From positions 62,001 through 126,000 of the forward strand of contig NZ_SWMS01000017.1 in NCBI RefSeq assembly GCF_005146945.1: a stretch of DNA of 64,000 nt, read 5' to 3'. The translations under genes and the position numbers were made by a program. Below are positions 42,208-50,745 of this stretch, one piece after another. The stretch comes from Prauserella endophytica. GTDB taxonomy: Bacteria > Actinomycetota > Actinomycetes > Mycobacteriales > Pseudonocardiaceae. The notes below the pieces were generated by a model, which did no database searches, had not been told where the DNA came from, and saw only the letters and a list, made by a program, of their open reading frames with translations. Every line of letters begins with the position of its first letter. Positions within the stretch are counted from its first letter, which is position 1.

Positions 42208-43265
42208 GTCATTGTGCTCTTTCCTGTCCGGCTCGAGTCGCGCACGACGAGCTCGGTCGGCAGTCGCCGCTTCTCCGTTGCGTCGTGGTCGTCCCGGCCC
42301 TTCATCCGCTGCAGCAGCAGGTCGACGGCGGTGGTGCCGATGTCGGCGGCGGGCAGCCGGACGGTCGTCAGCGGGGGATTGAGGTAGGCGGCGAAGGGGT
42401 GGTCACCGAATCCGCCGACCAGCACGTCCTCGGGGACGCGGAGGCCGGCCTCGGTGAGCGCCCGGTACACCCCGAGCGCGAAGTAGTCGTTGCCGACCAT
42501 GATCGCGTCGGGGAGGTCACCGCCGCGCACGATGTCCTGCGCCAGGCGGTAGGCGTCCTCGGGCTCCCAGGGCAGGGCCAGTGACTCCCTCCGCCGGGTG
42601 GGCACCGAGCGCACGGGGTCGGTCCCGGCCTCGATGCCCGCTTCGGTCAGCGCCCTGCGGAAGCCGGTGGTGCGGTCGGCGACGGGCGAGATCGGCAGGT
42701 CCTCCTCCAGCAGGCACAGGGTGCGCGCGCCGCCGTCGACGAGGTGCCGGGTGGCCTCGTACGCGCCGTGCTCGTAGTCGACTCCGATGAAGTCGAGGTC
42801 AAGGGCGGGGAAGTCACGGTTGAGGCACACGAGCGGCACACCCGATTCGTTGAGCCGGTCCCAGTGCTCGCCGTCTCCCTGTACCGGCACCACGAGCGCG
42901 CCGTCCACGCCCCACCGCAGCAACGTCTCCGCCGCGGCCCGGTCACCGTCGGGACTCTCCTCGGTGACCAGCAGCATGAGCGAGTAGCCGTGCACGCGGC
43001 CGCGTTGCTCGATCGTGCTGATGAGCCTGGCGTAGAAGGGGTTCGACGGGTTGGTGATGACCAGGCCGAGCGTCATCGCCGACCCGAGTACGAGCGAGCG
43101 GGCCATGGAGTTGGGCACGTACCCGAGCCGTTCGGCTTCGGCCTTGATCCGGGCGCGGGTGTCCTCGCCGACACTGTCCTTACCGGTCAGTGCCCGCGAC
43201 ACCGTGTTGACCGACACCCCGAGCGATTTCGCGATGTCCTTCAGGGTCACCCGCCGTGACTCCAT
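42204..43265 (-). CDS. LacI-family regulator of the importer operon
   Basis: The 353-residue regulator has the LacI helix-turn-helix and hinge (VTLKDIAKSLGVSVNTVSRAL, then YVPNSMARSLVLG) and a periplasmic-binding-protein-like sensor domain with NPFYARLISTIEQRG and VPLVCLNRDF. It binds a sugar or related small molecule in most family members. It sits between the binding-protein gene and the permease genes and is therefore autoregulated. Five copies of a TNANCGNTNA-type 10-mer in front of the operon are its probable operators. A LacI regulator over a peptide-type importer suggests that the cargo is a saccharide or glycoside rather than a peptide. Confidence 0.92.
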   Translation of the reverse strand: MESRRVTLKDIAKSLGVSVNTVSRALTGKDSVGEDTRARIKAEAERLGYVPNSMARSLVLGSAMTLGLVITNPSNPFYARLISTIEQRGRVHGYSLMLLVTEESPDGDRAAAETLLRWGVDGALVVPVQGDGEHWDRLNESGVPLVCLNRDFPALDLDFIGVDYEHGAYEATRHLVDGGARTLCLLEEDLPISPVADRTTGFRRALTEAGIEAGTDPVRSVPTRRRESLALPWEPEDAYRLAQDIVRGGDLPDAIMVGNDYFALGVYRALTEAGLRVPEDVLVGGFGDHPFAAYLNPPLTTVRLPAADIGTTAVDLLLQRMKGRDDHDATEKRRLPTELVVRDSSRTGKSTMT

Positions 43266-43278
43266 CCTTGCCCCTCCC

Positions 43279-44796
43279 TCAGGACGCCAGCGTCACGCCA
43301 CGCAGATCGGGCTGGTTGCTGGCCGCCGGTTCGAACCCCTCGACGGTGCTGCGCAGACCGTAGGTGCTGATGAGCGCGGCGGGGAACATACCGACCGCGT
43401 CGTCCCAGACGATCTTGCATGCCCGACTGTAGAGCTCCTCGCGGCGCCCGCGATCGGAGTCCCGGTGCGCCTGCCGCAGGATGGTGTCGAGCTCGGGGTT
43501 CCGGTAGCCCATCCGGTCGGCGTCGGAGTCGTACAGCCTGCCGAGCGTGAAGTCGGCGTCTCCGGTGGTCACCGTGTTGATCTGGAGGTCCATGTCGAAC
43601 TCCTTGGCGTTCAGCCGCCGCAGCCACTCCGCCTTCTCCACGTTCTGCGGCTCCACGGTGACGCCGATCTTGGCCCAGTCCGAGATCATCGCCTGCGCGA
43701 GCGCGTCGGCGAGCGGTCCCGTGTCGCTGAACCACATCAGTGAGGTGCGGAAGCCGTCGGCCAGCCCCGCGTCGGCGAGCTCGCGCTTCGCCGCGTCGGG
43801 ATCGTGCCGGTAGGGCTCCTGCGGCGCGTGCCCGAACACGGTGGAGGGGATCGGCGCCGTCATCAACTCGGCGCCGTCGCCGAAGAGGTTCTTGACGATC
43901 CCGGCGACGTCCACCGCGCGCCACATGGCCCTGCGCACGCGCGGGTCCGTGAACGGCTCCCTGCCGCAGTTGAACCAGTTGAAGTAGTACGCGTAGCTCG
44001 GGATGGTCTCCAGCCGGATCTCATCGAGGCCCTCGAGCTCGCGAAGCTGGTCGGGCGGCACCGGCCACAGTGCACTCAGCTCCCCGGTGCGCAGCGCGGT
44101 GATCTGGCTGGAGGTCTCGGGGATGTAGGGGAGGGTGACGCGGTCGAGCTTCGGCTTGCCGCCCCAGTGTTCCACCGCGCTCAGGCGCAGCTCGTCGGAC
44201 GGCGTGAATCCGTCGACCCGGAACGGCCCGCTGCCGATGGGCTTGCGGAAGAACCCCGGCTCGTTCATCTTCGCCGCGGGCAGGATGAACATCAGCGTCA
44301 GGTTCACCGGCATCGTGCCCAGTGGCTCGCTGGTGGTGATGCGCAACGTCGTGTCGGTCTCGGCCTCGACGGCGCTCACCGAGGTCCACAGCGCCGACTG
44401 CGCCGTCCCGGCGTCCTTCACGCGCTCCAGCGAGGCCTTCACGTCACCGGCGGTGAGCTTGCTGCCGTCGTGGAAGGTCACGTCGTCGCGAAGCTGGAAC
44501 ACCCACGTGTTCTCGTCGGTCTGCTCCCAGGACGTGGCCACACCGGGCACCAGCTTGTCACCGTCACGGCGGATCAGCGTGTCGTAGATCAGCCGCCCCG
44601 CCAGCAGCGTGCTCTCGTCGACGCTGCTGGGCCCGTGCGGATCGAGATCGTTGACCGGCTGCGCGAACGCCGCCTTCAGCGCGTTGGCGGCCGCGCCGCT
44701 GTCACCGCCGCCGACGCTGCACGCGGCCAGATAGGCGCTGGCGAGGCCGATGCCGCTGATCTTGAGGAAGCCGCGCCGGTTGTACGTGCTCACCAT
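43279..44796 (-). CDS. Family-5 solute-binding lipoprotein of the Dpp/Opp importer
   Basis: The 505-residue protein is taken from the ATG of MVSTYNRRGFLKISG, with GGAG 6-7 bases upstream; four extra codons are possible. The signal has a twin-arginine motif (RRGFLK) and a lipobox (YLAACSVGG), so it is a Tat-exported lipoprotein anchored outside the membrane. The mature part is a family-5 extracellular binding protein: DESTLLAGRLIYDTLIRRDG, LVPGVATSWEQTDENTWVFQ, LRDDVTFHDGSKLTAGDVK. It captures the ligand for the permeases and ATPases encoded downstream. Confidence 0.92.
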   Translation of the reverse strand: MVSTYNRRGFLKISGIGLASAYLAACSVGGGDSGAAANALKAAFAQPVNDLDPHGPSSVDESTLLAGRLIYDTLIRRDGDKLVPGVATSWEQTDENTWVFQLRDDVTFHDGSKLTAGDVKASLERVKDAGTAQSALWTSVSAVEAETDTTLRITTSEPLGTMPVNLTLMFILPAAKMNEPGFFRKPIGSGPFRVDGFTPSDELRLSAVEHWGGKPKLDRVTLPYIPETSSQITALRTGELSALWPVPPDQLRELEGLDEIRLETIPSYAYYFNWFNCGREPFTDPRVRRAMWRAVDVAGIVKNLFGDGAELMTAPIPSTVFGHAPQEPYRHDPDAAKRELADAGLADGFRTSLMWFSDTGPLADALAQAMISDWAKIGVTVEPQNVEKAEWLRRLNAKEFDMDLQINTVTTGDADFTLGRLYDSDADRMGYRNPELDTILRQAHRDSDRGRREELYSRACKIVWDDAVGMFPAALISTYGLRSTVEGFEPAASNQPDLRGVTLAS

Positions 44797-44811
44797 GTGT
44801 GTCTCCAATGC

Positions 44812-45147
44812 TCATTCTTTGAGCGTGAGGTAGATCTGAACCTTGACCGATCCTTCGTCCCCCTCGACGGATCCGCGGATCCGTAGCCATTGCCCGAACT
44901 CCCGCACGGGCCACGAGACCATCCCCTCGCCCTCGGCGACCTGTGGCGGGCACTCGGCGTCACACCAGTGCAGGCCGTCCGGGGAGACCTGCGTGGTCAG
45001 CACCACCTTCACGTCCGGAGCGGACGCGCGCAGCACCTGCACGAACCAGCGCGCCTCAGTGGCCCAGCCCGCCTCGTAGGGCTCGGTGGCGAACTCGCCC
45101 TCCAGCACGCGGTACCGTTCGAGGACGGCGGCTTGTGACTGTCGCAT
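44812..45147 (-). CDS. Small uncharacterised protein of the importer operon
   Basis: The 111-residue protein (MRQSQAAVLERYRVLEGEF) has no signal peptide or membrane helix. It is rich in predicted strands (FVQVLRAS, VKVVLTTQVS, EFGQWLRIRGSVEG, SVKVQIYLTLKE) and looks like a small beta-sandwich. It lies 6 bases after the stop of the larger unknown gene and 15 before the binding-protein gene, so it is part of the operon. The WC-DAEC and beta-rich character could fit a carbohydrate-handling accessory domain, but I recognise no family. Confidence 0.7.
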   Translation of the reverse strand: MRQSQAAVLERYRVLEGEFATEPYEAGWATEARWFVQVLRASAPDVKVVLTTQVSPDGLHWCDAECPPQVAEGEGMVSWPVREFGQWLRIRGSVEGDEGSVKVQIYLTLKE

Positions 45148-45153
45148 GTAGAC

Positions 45154-46119
45154 CTACCAATCGACCGAGATCAGAACCGAGTCCAGGAAGAGGAAGTTCC
45201 TGACGTTGGTGTGGGTGCGGGTGCTGACGTAGAAGTTGAGCAGGTTGTCGAGCGAGTCGTAGCGCTCCTCGTACGCGGGCACGGGCACGTCGCGCATGTC
45301 GTAGACGCGGTCGTTGACCTGCAGCTCCACGTTGCGCTGCTTCTCGGTGTCGAGCTGCCAGCGCAGGTAGTGCCAGTTGACCTTGGTCGGCACCTCGTTG
45401 TAGCAGAAGGACTGCGGTTCGCCGAAGTAACGCCAGTCGTCGGGGTTCGGTGCGGTGAAGTCGTCGGTCGCGGCGAGCTTCGCCTTGCCCTCCAGGTGTT
45501 CCCTCGGTGTCGGCTCTGGCACCACCGGGTACATCCAGCGACGGGTGAACCGGTTCTCGAGGTCGGTGTTCTGGTAGCGGGCGACGCAGTGGTAGCGGAC
45601 GCCGCGGTCGTCGCAGATGTCGGTGGCCACGGTGAACGCGCCGAACTGCTGTTCCGAGGGGTGGATGTTGCCGTCCCACTCGCCTGCGCCCGCCTGCTGC
45701 GCGGCGCCGTTCTCCTCCGACGCGGCCTCGGCCTTGTAGGTGAAGTACGTCTCGAACTGGACGAGGCCCTTCTTCGCCATGGTGAGCCTGCGGATCGCGA
45801 CCGCGGTGTGGCCCGCGAGCGGCCGGGTGGCGACCTTGAGCGCGTAGGTGCCGGTCATCGCGCCGTGCGTGCCGACGTCGAAGAACGTGCACGAGCTCAG
45901 CTGCGGTGGCCGGAAGTCGCGCATGTGGTCGTCGACGGTGTCGAGGTTGCCCTCGCCGTCGTGGTTGCCGATCAGCTCGGTCCAGCCGTGCGTTCCCGAG
46001 TTGAACTGGTCGAACACGAGGATGCGAGAGAGCGGGTTGTAGCGGGAGAGTGCCGGGTCTGCGTCGAGCACGGCCCGGCGCAGACTTCCGGCGAGCTCGG
46101 AGTCGGTGATGTTGCCCAA
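45154..46119 (-). CDS. Uncharacterised 321-residue protein, first gene of the LacI-controlled importer operon
   Basis: The start is a TTG (MGNITDSELAGSL) with AGGAG 9 bases upstream. There is no signal peptide, so the protein is cytoplasmic. Distinct blocks are YNPLSRILVFDQFNSGTHGW, LIGNHDGEGNLD, LSSCTFFDVGTHGAMTGTYALK, FETYFTYKAE and TKVNWHYLRWQLD. I vaguely associate these with the DUF6772 family, but that is not certain. The overall pattern resembles jelly-roll carbohydrate-binding or lyase-like folds. As the promoter-proximal gene of a LacI-regulated transport operon it may process the imported compound, since no recognisable glycosidase is encoded here. Confidence 0.7.
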   Translation of the reverse strand: MGNITDSELAGSLRRAVLDADPALSRYNPLSRILVFDQFNSGTHGWTELIGNHDGEGNLDTVDDHMRDFRPPQLSSCTFFDVGTHGAMTGTYALKVATRPLAGHTAVAIRRLTMAKKGLVQFETYFTYKAEAASEENGAAQQAGAGEWDGNIHPSEQQFGAFTVATDICDDRGVRYHCVARYQNTDLENRFTRRWMYPVVPEPTPREHLEGKAKLAATDDFTAPNPDDWRYFGEPQSFCYNEVPTKVNWHYLRWQLDTEKQRNVELQVNDRVYDMRDVPVPAYEERYDSLDNLLNFYVSTRTHTNVRNFLFLDSVLISVDW

Positions 46120-46160
46120 AGGTGTCAGCTCCTGACGGGAGGCGGCCCACGGGAAGAGGA

Positions 46161-46226
46161 TGAACGTTCACGTGAGCGCTAACTGAGATCGGGATGAACG
46201 TTAACTCCCGATGTCGCCCGAGTCAA
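46161..46226 (-). promoter_or_regulatory. Importer operon promoter with three LacI-type operators
   Basis: Read leftward, TTGACT (46221-46226) and TAACGT (46198-46203) are 17 bases apart. The 10-mer TGAACGTTAA (46195-46204) covers the -10. Further copies TGAGCGCTAA (46173-46182) and TGAACGTTCA (46161-46170, a perfect palindrome) follow in the leader, starting 12 and 22 bases apart. All fit TNANCGNTNA-like LacI operators with a central CG. Confidence 0.7.
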
Positions 46227-46254
46227 CGGTGTCGCTCAGCGAAACGTCGCGACC

Positions 46255-46325
46255 TTGACAGCGCTCGCCTGGCGGCCGTACGTTTCTGCTTCAGTCCCAC
46301 CATTAACGTTAACTTTAACGTTAAT
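46255..46325 (+). promoter_or_regulatory. Promoter of the PLD-like gene with paired LacI-type operators
   Basis: TTGACA (46255-46260) and TACGTT (46279-46284) are 18 bases apart and point rightward. Downstream, two copies of TTAACGTTAA (46303-46312 and 46315-46324), each a perfect palindrome, are spaced 12 bases apart and form a 24-base inverted repeat. A bound LacI pair here would block transcription from the secreted PLD-like gene. Confidence 0.7.
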
Positions 46326-46420
46326 TCTTCGCATTCCGAACTTCCGCCGAGACGTCATCGGCTGTTGGTGCTCTGTTCGCACTTCCCGGGCAAGGTCGCC
46401 CCGGACGAAAGGAATGATCG

Positions 46421-47599
46421 ATGCGTGTAAAGGCACTGCTCACGGTGCTCACCGCGGCGGCGCTCGCGGTCACCGGCGCGGCGATACCCACGGCGGCCGC
46501 GGGCGCCGGCGAGAACCCGAGGCCGTGCGCCGACGCTCCGGCCGCCCCGGTACGGACCGGCGCGGTCTTCAACGATCCCGCGGCCGGTGACCCCACCGCG
46601 ATCGTGCGGCAGATCTGCGGCCTGGTGAAGCAGGCCCCGAGCGGCTCGCGCATCCGCATCGCGCACTTCGTGATCTCGGGGGAGGCCGGAGCGGACTTCG
46701 CCGCCGAGCTCGTCAGGGCACACGAGCGTGGCGTCGACGTGCAGGTGGTGCTCGACGGCTGGCAGGTGACCAACCCGGCCGTCGGGGCGCTGCGGGACGT
46801 GCTCGGCACCGACGAGACGCGGCGGTCCTGGCTGCACGTCTGCACCGGGCTCTCGCCCGAGGGCAACACCGCCGCGTGCATCGGGACCAAGGGGCAGCAC
46901 AACAAGTTCTACCTGTTCTCGCGCACCGGCGGACAGTCCGATGTGGTCGTGCAGTCCTCGGCCAACTTCACCGACCTCAACTCGACGACCTACTGGAACA
47001 ACGCACTCACGCTCGTCGGCAACTCCAAGCTGTACCGGGCCTACGACTCGTACTTCGAGGACCTGGCCGCCGAGCGTCGTACCGACGACTACGCCCGCGT
47101 CACCGGTACGGGAATGCGTGGCGGCTCGGTGACGTCGTACTTCCATCCGTTCGCCACGCAGGACCCGGTCGCCGCGTTCCTCGACGAAGCCGGTTGCCGT
47201 ACGGCCACCACGATCCGCATCGGGATGTCCGAATGGGACACCTACCGGATCGGGCTGGCCGAGCGGCTGGTGGAGCTGGCCGGTGACGGCTGTGACGTTC
47301 GCATCGTGCATGGCCTGATCGACGACGAGGTGCGGCGGCTGCTGGAGTCGCACCCGAACATCGCCTTGCGCGCGCTGGACGACGCCGCCGTGCTGCCCGG
47401 CCGGATTCACTCGAAGTACCTGCTACTCGAAGGCGAGTACGACGGCGAACCCGGCTCGAGGTGGGTGCTCACCGGCAGCCCGAACTTCAACCAGACCTCG
47501 TTGCGGCGCAACGACGAGGCGATGCTGAAGACCAACCTCGGCACGGTGTACGCGCAGTACGAGGACAACTTCCGGACGATGTGGGCCGCGGCGGGCTGA
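46421..47599 (+). CDS. Secreted phospholipase D-like protein
   Basis: The 392-residue protein begins with a Sec signal peptide (MRVKALLTVLTAAALAVTGA, cleavage likely after AAAGA-like residues near 27). Two phospholipase D half-sites are present: GQHNKFYLFS near residue 153 (H-N-K) with SSANFTDLNS after it, and IHSKYLLLEG near 328 (H-S-K) with TGSPNFNQTSLRRNDE. Both have the His/Lys/Asn pattern of the superfamily, though the Asp of HKD is not obvious. The protein may hydrolyse a phosphodiester of lipid, nucleic acid or teichoic acid type outside the cell. It shares the LacI operator region with the divergent importer operon. Confidence 0.88.
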   Translation: MRVKALLTVLTAAALAVTGAAIPTAAAGAGENPRPCADAPAAPVRTGAVFNDPAAGDPTAIVRQICGLVKQAPSGSRIRIAHFVISGEAGADFAAELVRAHERGVDVQVVLDGWQVTNPAVGALRDVLGTDETRRSWLHVCTGLSPEGNTAACIGTKGQHNKFYLFSRTGGQSDVVVQSSANFTDLNSTTYWNNALTLVGNSKLYRAYDSYFEDLAAERRTDDYARVTGTGMRGGSVTSYFHPFATQDPVAAFLDEAGCRTATTIRIGMSEWDTYRIGLAERLVELAGDGCDVRIVHGLIDDEVRRLLESHPNIALRALDDAAVLPGRIHSKYLLLEGEYDGEPGSRWVLTGSPNFNQTSLRRNDEAMLKTNLGTVYAQYEDNFRTMWAAAG

Positions 47600-47613
47600 G
47601 CCGGTAGCCCCCC

Positions 47614-47651
47614 GGACGAGGCCGCCGCCGGCGAGGGCGGCGGCCTCGTCC
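47614..47651. terminator. Long bidirectional terminator hairpin
   Basis: GGACGAGGCCGCCGCC and its exact complement form a 16-base-pair stem with a 6-base loop. It lies between the stop codons of the PLD-like gene and the convergent dehydrogenase gene and is one of the strongest hairpins in the window. Confidence 0.88.
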
Positions 47652-47654
47652 GCG

Positions 47655-48668
47655 TCAGGGGCGTACCGCGTTGGCGACAGGCTCGCCGCGCATGAACCGG
47701 GCCACGTCGGCGGCGACCGTGCGGGCGGCGTTGTGGGCGGTCTGCTTGCTCGCGCCCGCGAGGTGCGGGGTGCTGACCACGCCGCGGGTGCGCAGCAGCC
47801 GGGAGGCCGGCGACAGTGGCTCCTCGGGATAGACGTCCAGGGCCAGCGCGAAGAGGTGGCCGGAGTCCAGCGCGTCGCATGCGGCGTCGTAGTCGAGCAG
47901 ACCGCCGCGCGCGCAGTTGACCAGTATGGACCCTCGCGGCATGCGCGCGATCTCGGCCGAGGCGATGAGTCCCTTGTTCTCCGGCGTCAGCCGGGCGTGC
48001 AGCGACACGACCTGTGAGCGTGCGAGCAGCTCGGCCAGCTCCACGCTCTCGACGTCGCCCTCCGGCGCGGCGTACGGGTCGTGCACGAGCACGCTGGCTC
48101 CGAAACCCCTCAGGATCGCGGCGACCCTGCGCCCGATCGCGCCGTAGCCCACCAGGCCGACTGTGGCGCCGTTGAGTTCGAGACCCACCTGGTCGTACTG
48201 GTAGTAGTCCCCGCGCCAGACGCCGCCGCGCAGCTCGCCGTGGGTGTCGGGAACGCGCCGCGCCGCCGCGAGGATCAACGCGACCGTGTGCTCCGCCGTG
48301 GCGACCGCGTTGCGCCCCGGCGTGTTCGTCACCGTGACGCCGTGGCGGGCGGCCGCCGCCACGTTGGCGTTCACCGGACCGCCCCTGCCGACGGCGAACA
48401 GCTCCAGATCGGGACAGGCGGCCAGCACCCGCTCGGTGAGCGGCGCGAACTGGGTCACGCAGACGCGCACGCCGGCCAGCGCCTCGATCAGCTCGTCCTC
48501 GCTGCCCGAGGCCTCGTCCACCTCGGCCACGGGGTGGTACGGCTCGACCGGCCACGGCAGGTCCAGCGTGCGGATCTCCGGGTCGTCGCCGAGCTCGGCG
48601 CGCAGTGCGTCGACGAGCAGGGAGGTGCGGACGAAATGGTCGCCGGCGGCCAGGATGCGGACCGTCAT
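47655..48668 (-). CDS. D-2-hydroxyacid dehydrogenase
   Basis: The 337-residue NAD-dependent enzyme of the D-isomer-specific family begins MTVRILAAGDHFVRTSLLVD. The cofactor motif is VGLVGYGAIGRRVA, followed by VHDPYA with the acidic residue selecting NAD. The catalytic residues are Arg in NCARGGLLD, Glu in VYPEEPL and His in TPHLAGAS. The 3-phosphoglycerate dehydrogenase signature is recognisable, but there is no ACT domain, so it acts on another 2-hydroxyacid, perhaps a sugar acid. It is the last gene of a four-gene operon in which each gene overlaps the next by 4 bases. Confidence 0.9.
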   Translation of the reverse strand: MTVRILAAGDHFVRTSLLVDALRAELGDDPEIRTLDLPWPVEPYHPVAEVDEASGSEDELIEALAGVRVCVTQFAPLTERVLAACPDLELFAVGRGGPVNANVAAAARHGVTVTNTPGRNAVATAEHTVALILAAARRVPDTHGELRGGVWRGDYYQYDQVGLELNGATVGLVGYGAIGRRVAAILRGFGASVLVHDPYAAPEGDVESVELAELLARSQVVSLHARLTPENKGLIASAEIARMPRGSILVNCARGGLLDYDAACDALDSGHLFALALDVYPEEPLSPASRLLRTRGVVSTPHLAGASKQTAHNAARTVAADVARFMRGEPVANAVRP

Positions 48669-49282
48669 CGTGTCTCCTCGATACGGGTGTTGAACTCGAT
48701 CAGCGCCGCCCGGCCCGTACCGGTCCAGCGCACGGTGGTGATCGCGCAGTTGCGCACGACCGGGAACACGGTGCGATAGGTGGACAGTGGCAGGCCGAGC
48801 AGCCTGCACAGCACCAGGCGGTGCAGCGTGGAGTGACCGACTACCAGCACCCGGCCCTCCGGTGCCGCCGCGACGACGTCGGCGAGGCAACGTTCGGCGC
48901 GCTCGGCGGCGCGCACGGGATCCTCTCCGCCGGGAAGGTGAAAGGCGACCGGATCGGCCTGGAATGCCTGCCGGGCCTCGGGAAACCGCGCGGCCATCTC
49001 CTGGCCGGTAAGGCCCTCGCCCTCGCCGAAGTCGAGCTCGGTCAGCCGGTCGTCCACTGTGGCCCGCAGCCCGATCGCGCTTGTGACGGCCTTCGCCGTG
49101 TCCTGCGCCCTGCTCAGCGGTGACGCCCACATCGCGGTCAGCCCGGCGTGCGTGGCCCAGTGAGCGAGGAGGTTCGCCTGCTGCCGTCCACGCTCGGTCA
49201 GGGAGACGTCGGTGCGCCCGGTGTAGCGGTTGTCGTGGTGCCATACGGTTTCCCCGTGCCGCACCAGAACCAGGTCGGTCAT
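48665..49282 (-). CDS. Histidine phosphatase (phosphoglycerate mutase superfamily)
   Basis: The 205-residue protein has the phosphohistidine motif VLVRHGETVWHHDNRYTGRTDVSL in two parts (RHGET is the catalytic core), the ASPLSRAQDTA block, the acid catalyst region LTELDFGEGEGLTG and the second His in VVGHSTLHRLVL. That places it with the cobalamin/sugar-phosphate phosphatases rather than glycolytic mutase. In an operon with two sugar kinases it may dephosphorylate a sugar phosphate or an overphosphorylated intermediate. It overlaps both neighbours by 4 bases. Confidence 0.9.
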   Translation of the reverse strand: MTDLVLVRHGETVWHHDNRYTGRTDVSLTERGRQQANLLAHWATHAGLTAMWASPLSRAQDTAKAVTSAIGLRATVDDRLTELDFGEGEGLTGQEMAARFPEARQAFQADPVAFHLPGGEDPVRAAERAERCLADVVAAAPEGRVLVVGHSTLHRLVLCRLLGLPLSTYRTVFPVVRNCAITTVRWTGTGRAALIEFNTRIEETR

Positions 49283-50745
49283 CGTGTGCTCCGTTCTCGC
49301 GCGTGCCGGGTGAGCTCGGCAGGCAGCCAGCCGCGCTCGTGCAATGCGGCCACCAGCCTGAGGTAGCCGTCCGTCAGGACTTCCGCCTGCGCGGGATCCG
49401 GGTCGAGGACCTCGCGGGGCGGGTCGCCCGCCACGTCGGCGAGTGGGTTTCCCTCGGCACGGGCGAGTAGTGCCATGCCCGCCGCGGGGTCGGCGTCCTC
49501 GGGGACCGTGACCGGGCGGCCGAGCGTGTCGGCGCGCAGCTGGCACCAGTACCGGTTGCGCGCACCGCCCCCGGTGAGGCTCAGTGGGCCGTCGGCCGGC
49601 GCGCCGAGCAGGTCGAGGTAGTCGAAGCAGAGCCGCTCGGCGAAGGCGACTCCGCGAAGCAGGGCCGCGTAGGTGTCGATGTCGTCGCGCGGTTCGCCCA
49701 CGGTGATGCGCTCAGCATCACTCGCGACGAACGGGAACCGCTCGCCGCGCGAGACGAGGGGATAGGCCGAGACCGTGGTGTGCGGGCGCGCCGCCGCCTT
49801 CGCCGTCAGCTCGCCGAGGTCCGCCCCGCCGAACTCCGCGGCGAGCACGCCCGCACCCACGCTGGAGGCCCCGCCGGGCAGCCAGTTGCCGTCGGGAGCG
49901 CGGTGGGAGTAGACCACACCCAGTGGGTCGTGGATCCGTTGTGGAGTGACGCCCTTGAGCACGAGCGTGGTGCCGAGGACGCTGTTCCACGAGCCGGCCT
50001 CGAAGGTGCCGGAGCCGAGCAGCGCCGCGCAGCCGTCGGTCATTCCCGCGATCACGGGCGTGCCGTCGGGGATTCCGGTCTCGCCCGCGGCCTCCCGGCC
50101 GATGCCGCCGAGCGGCGTGCCGGGGCGTACGACCTCGGGGAGGACGGCAGGCGGGATGCCGAGTTCGTCGAACATGCCGGCCGGCCAGCGTTCGGCGTCG
50201 AGGTCGTAGCCGGCCTTGAGCGCGTGGCTGGAGTCGACGGCGGTGGGCCGCCCCACCAGCCTGCCGGTGAGGTAGTCGGCCTGGTGGAGTAGGCGGACGT
50301 CGCGACGGGGTGTCCCGGCGAGGAGCCACAGCAACTTGGGCAACGCCCAGGATGCCTGTGGCCGGTAGCCCAGCCGCTGCCAGAGCGCCGTACCCGCGTC
50401 GACGACGCGCTGCGCCTCGGCGCCCGCCCGCGCGTCGTCGTACATCAGCCCCGGCGACACCGGCTCGCCGTCGCGATCAGCGAGCAGGATCGTGCCCGAG
50501 GTCGCGCACAGTGCGACGCCCCGCACGAGCCGCCCTCGGACGCCCGCCATCGTCTCGCGGGACGCTGCCGCGAGCGCGCTCCACCACGCGTGCGGGTCCT
50601 GTTCGTGCCGGTCGTCGTCGCGCGTGCCGCGCAGAGGATGCGATCCCGTGGAAACGGGTGTGCCCGTTCGATCGGCCGCCAGGCACCGCACGCTCTGCGT
50701 GCCCACGTCGATGCCGAGCCACACGGGCTCGAAGGTCTGCGTCAT
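49279..50745 (-). CDS. FGGY-family carbohydrate kinase A
   Basis: The 488-residue kinase has the N-terminal phosphate motif WLGIDVGTQSVRCLAAD and the C-terminal ATP-binding motif LSLTGGGARNRYWCQL. The catalytic Asp region is VIAGMTDGCAALLGSG. The MYDDARAGAEAQ and HQADYLTGRL segments bind the sugar in FGGY enzymes. It is closest in pattern to ribulokinase/xylulokinase-like members, but the sugar is not determined. It overlaps the second kinase upstream and the phosphatase downstream by 4 bases each. Confidence 0.9.
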   Translation of the reverse strand: MTQTFEPVWLGIDVGTQSVRCLAADRTGTPVSTGSHPLRGTRDDDRHEQDPHAWWSALAAASRETMAGVRGRLVRGVALCATSGTILLADRDGEPVSPGLMYDDARAGAEAQRVVDAGTALWQRLGYRPQASWALPKLLWLLAGTPRRDVRLLHQADYLTGRLVGRPTAVDSSHALKAGYDLDAERWPAGMFDELGIPPAVLPEVVRPGTPLGGIGREAAGETGIPDGTPVIAGMTDGCAALLGSGTFEAGSWNSVLGTTLVLKGVTPQRIHDPLGVVYSHRAPDGNWLPGGASSVGAGVLAAEFGGADLGELTAKAAARPHTTVSAYPLVSRGERFPFVASDAERITVGEPRDDIDTYAALLRGVAFAERLCFDYLDLLGAPADGPLSLTGGGARNRYWCQLRADTLGRPVTVPEDADPAAGMALLARAEGNPLADVAGDPPREVLDPDPAQAEVLTDGYLRLVAALHERGWLPAELTRHARERSTR

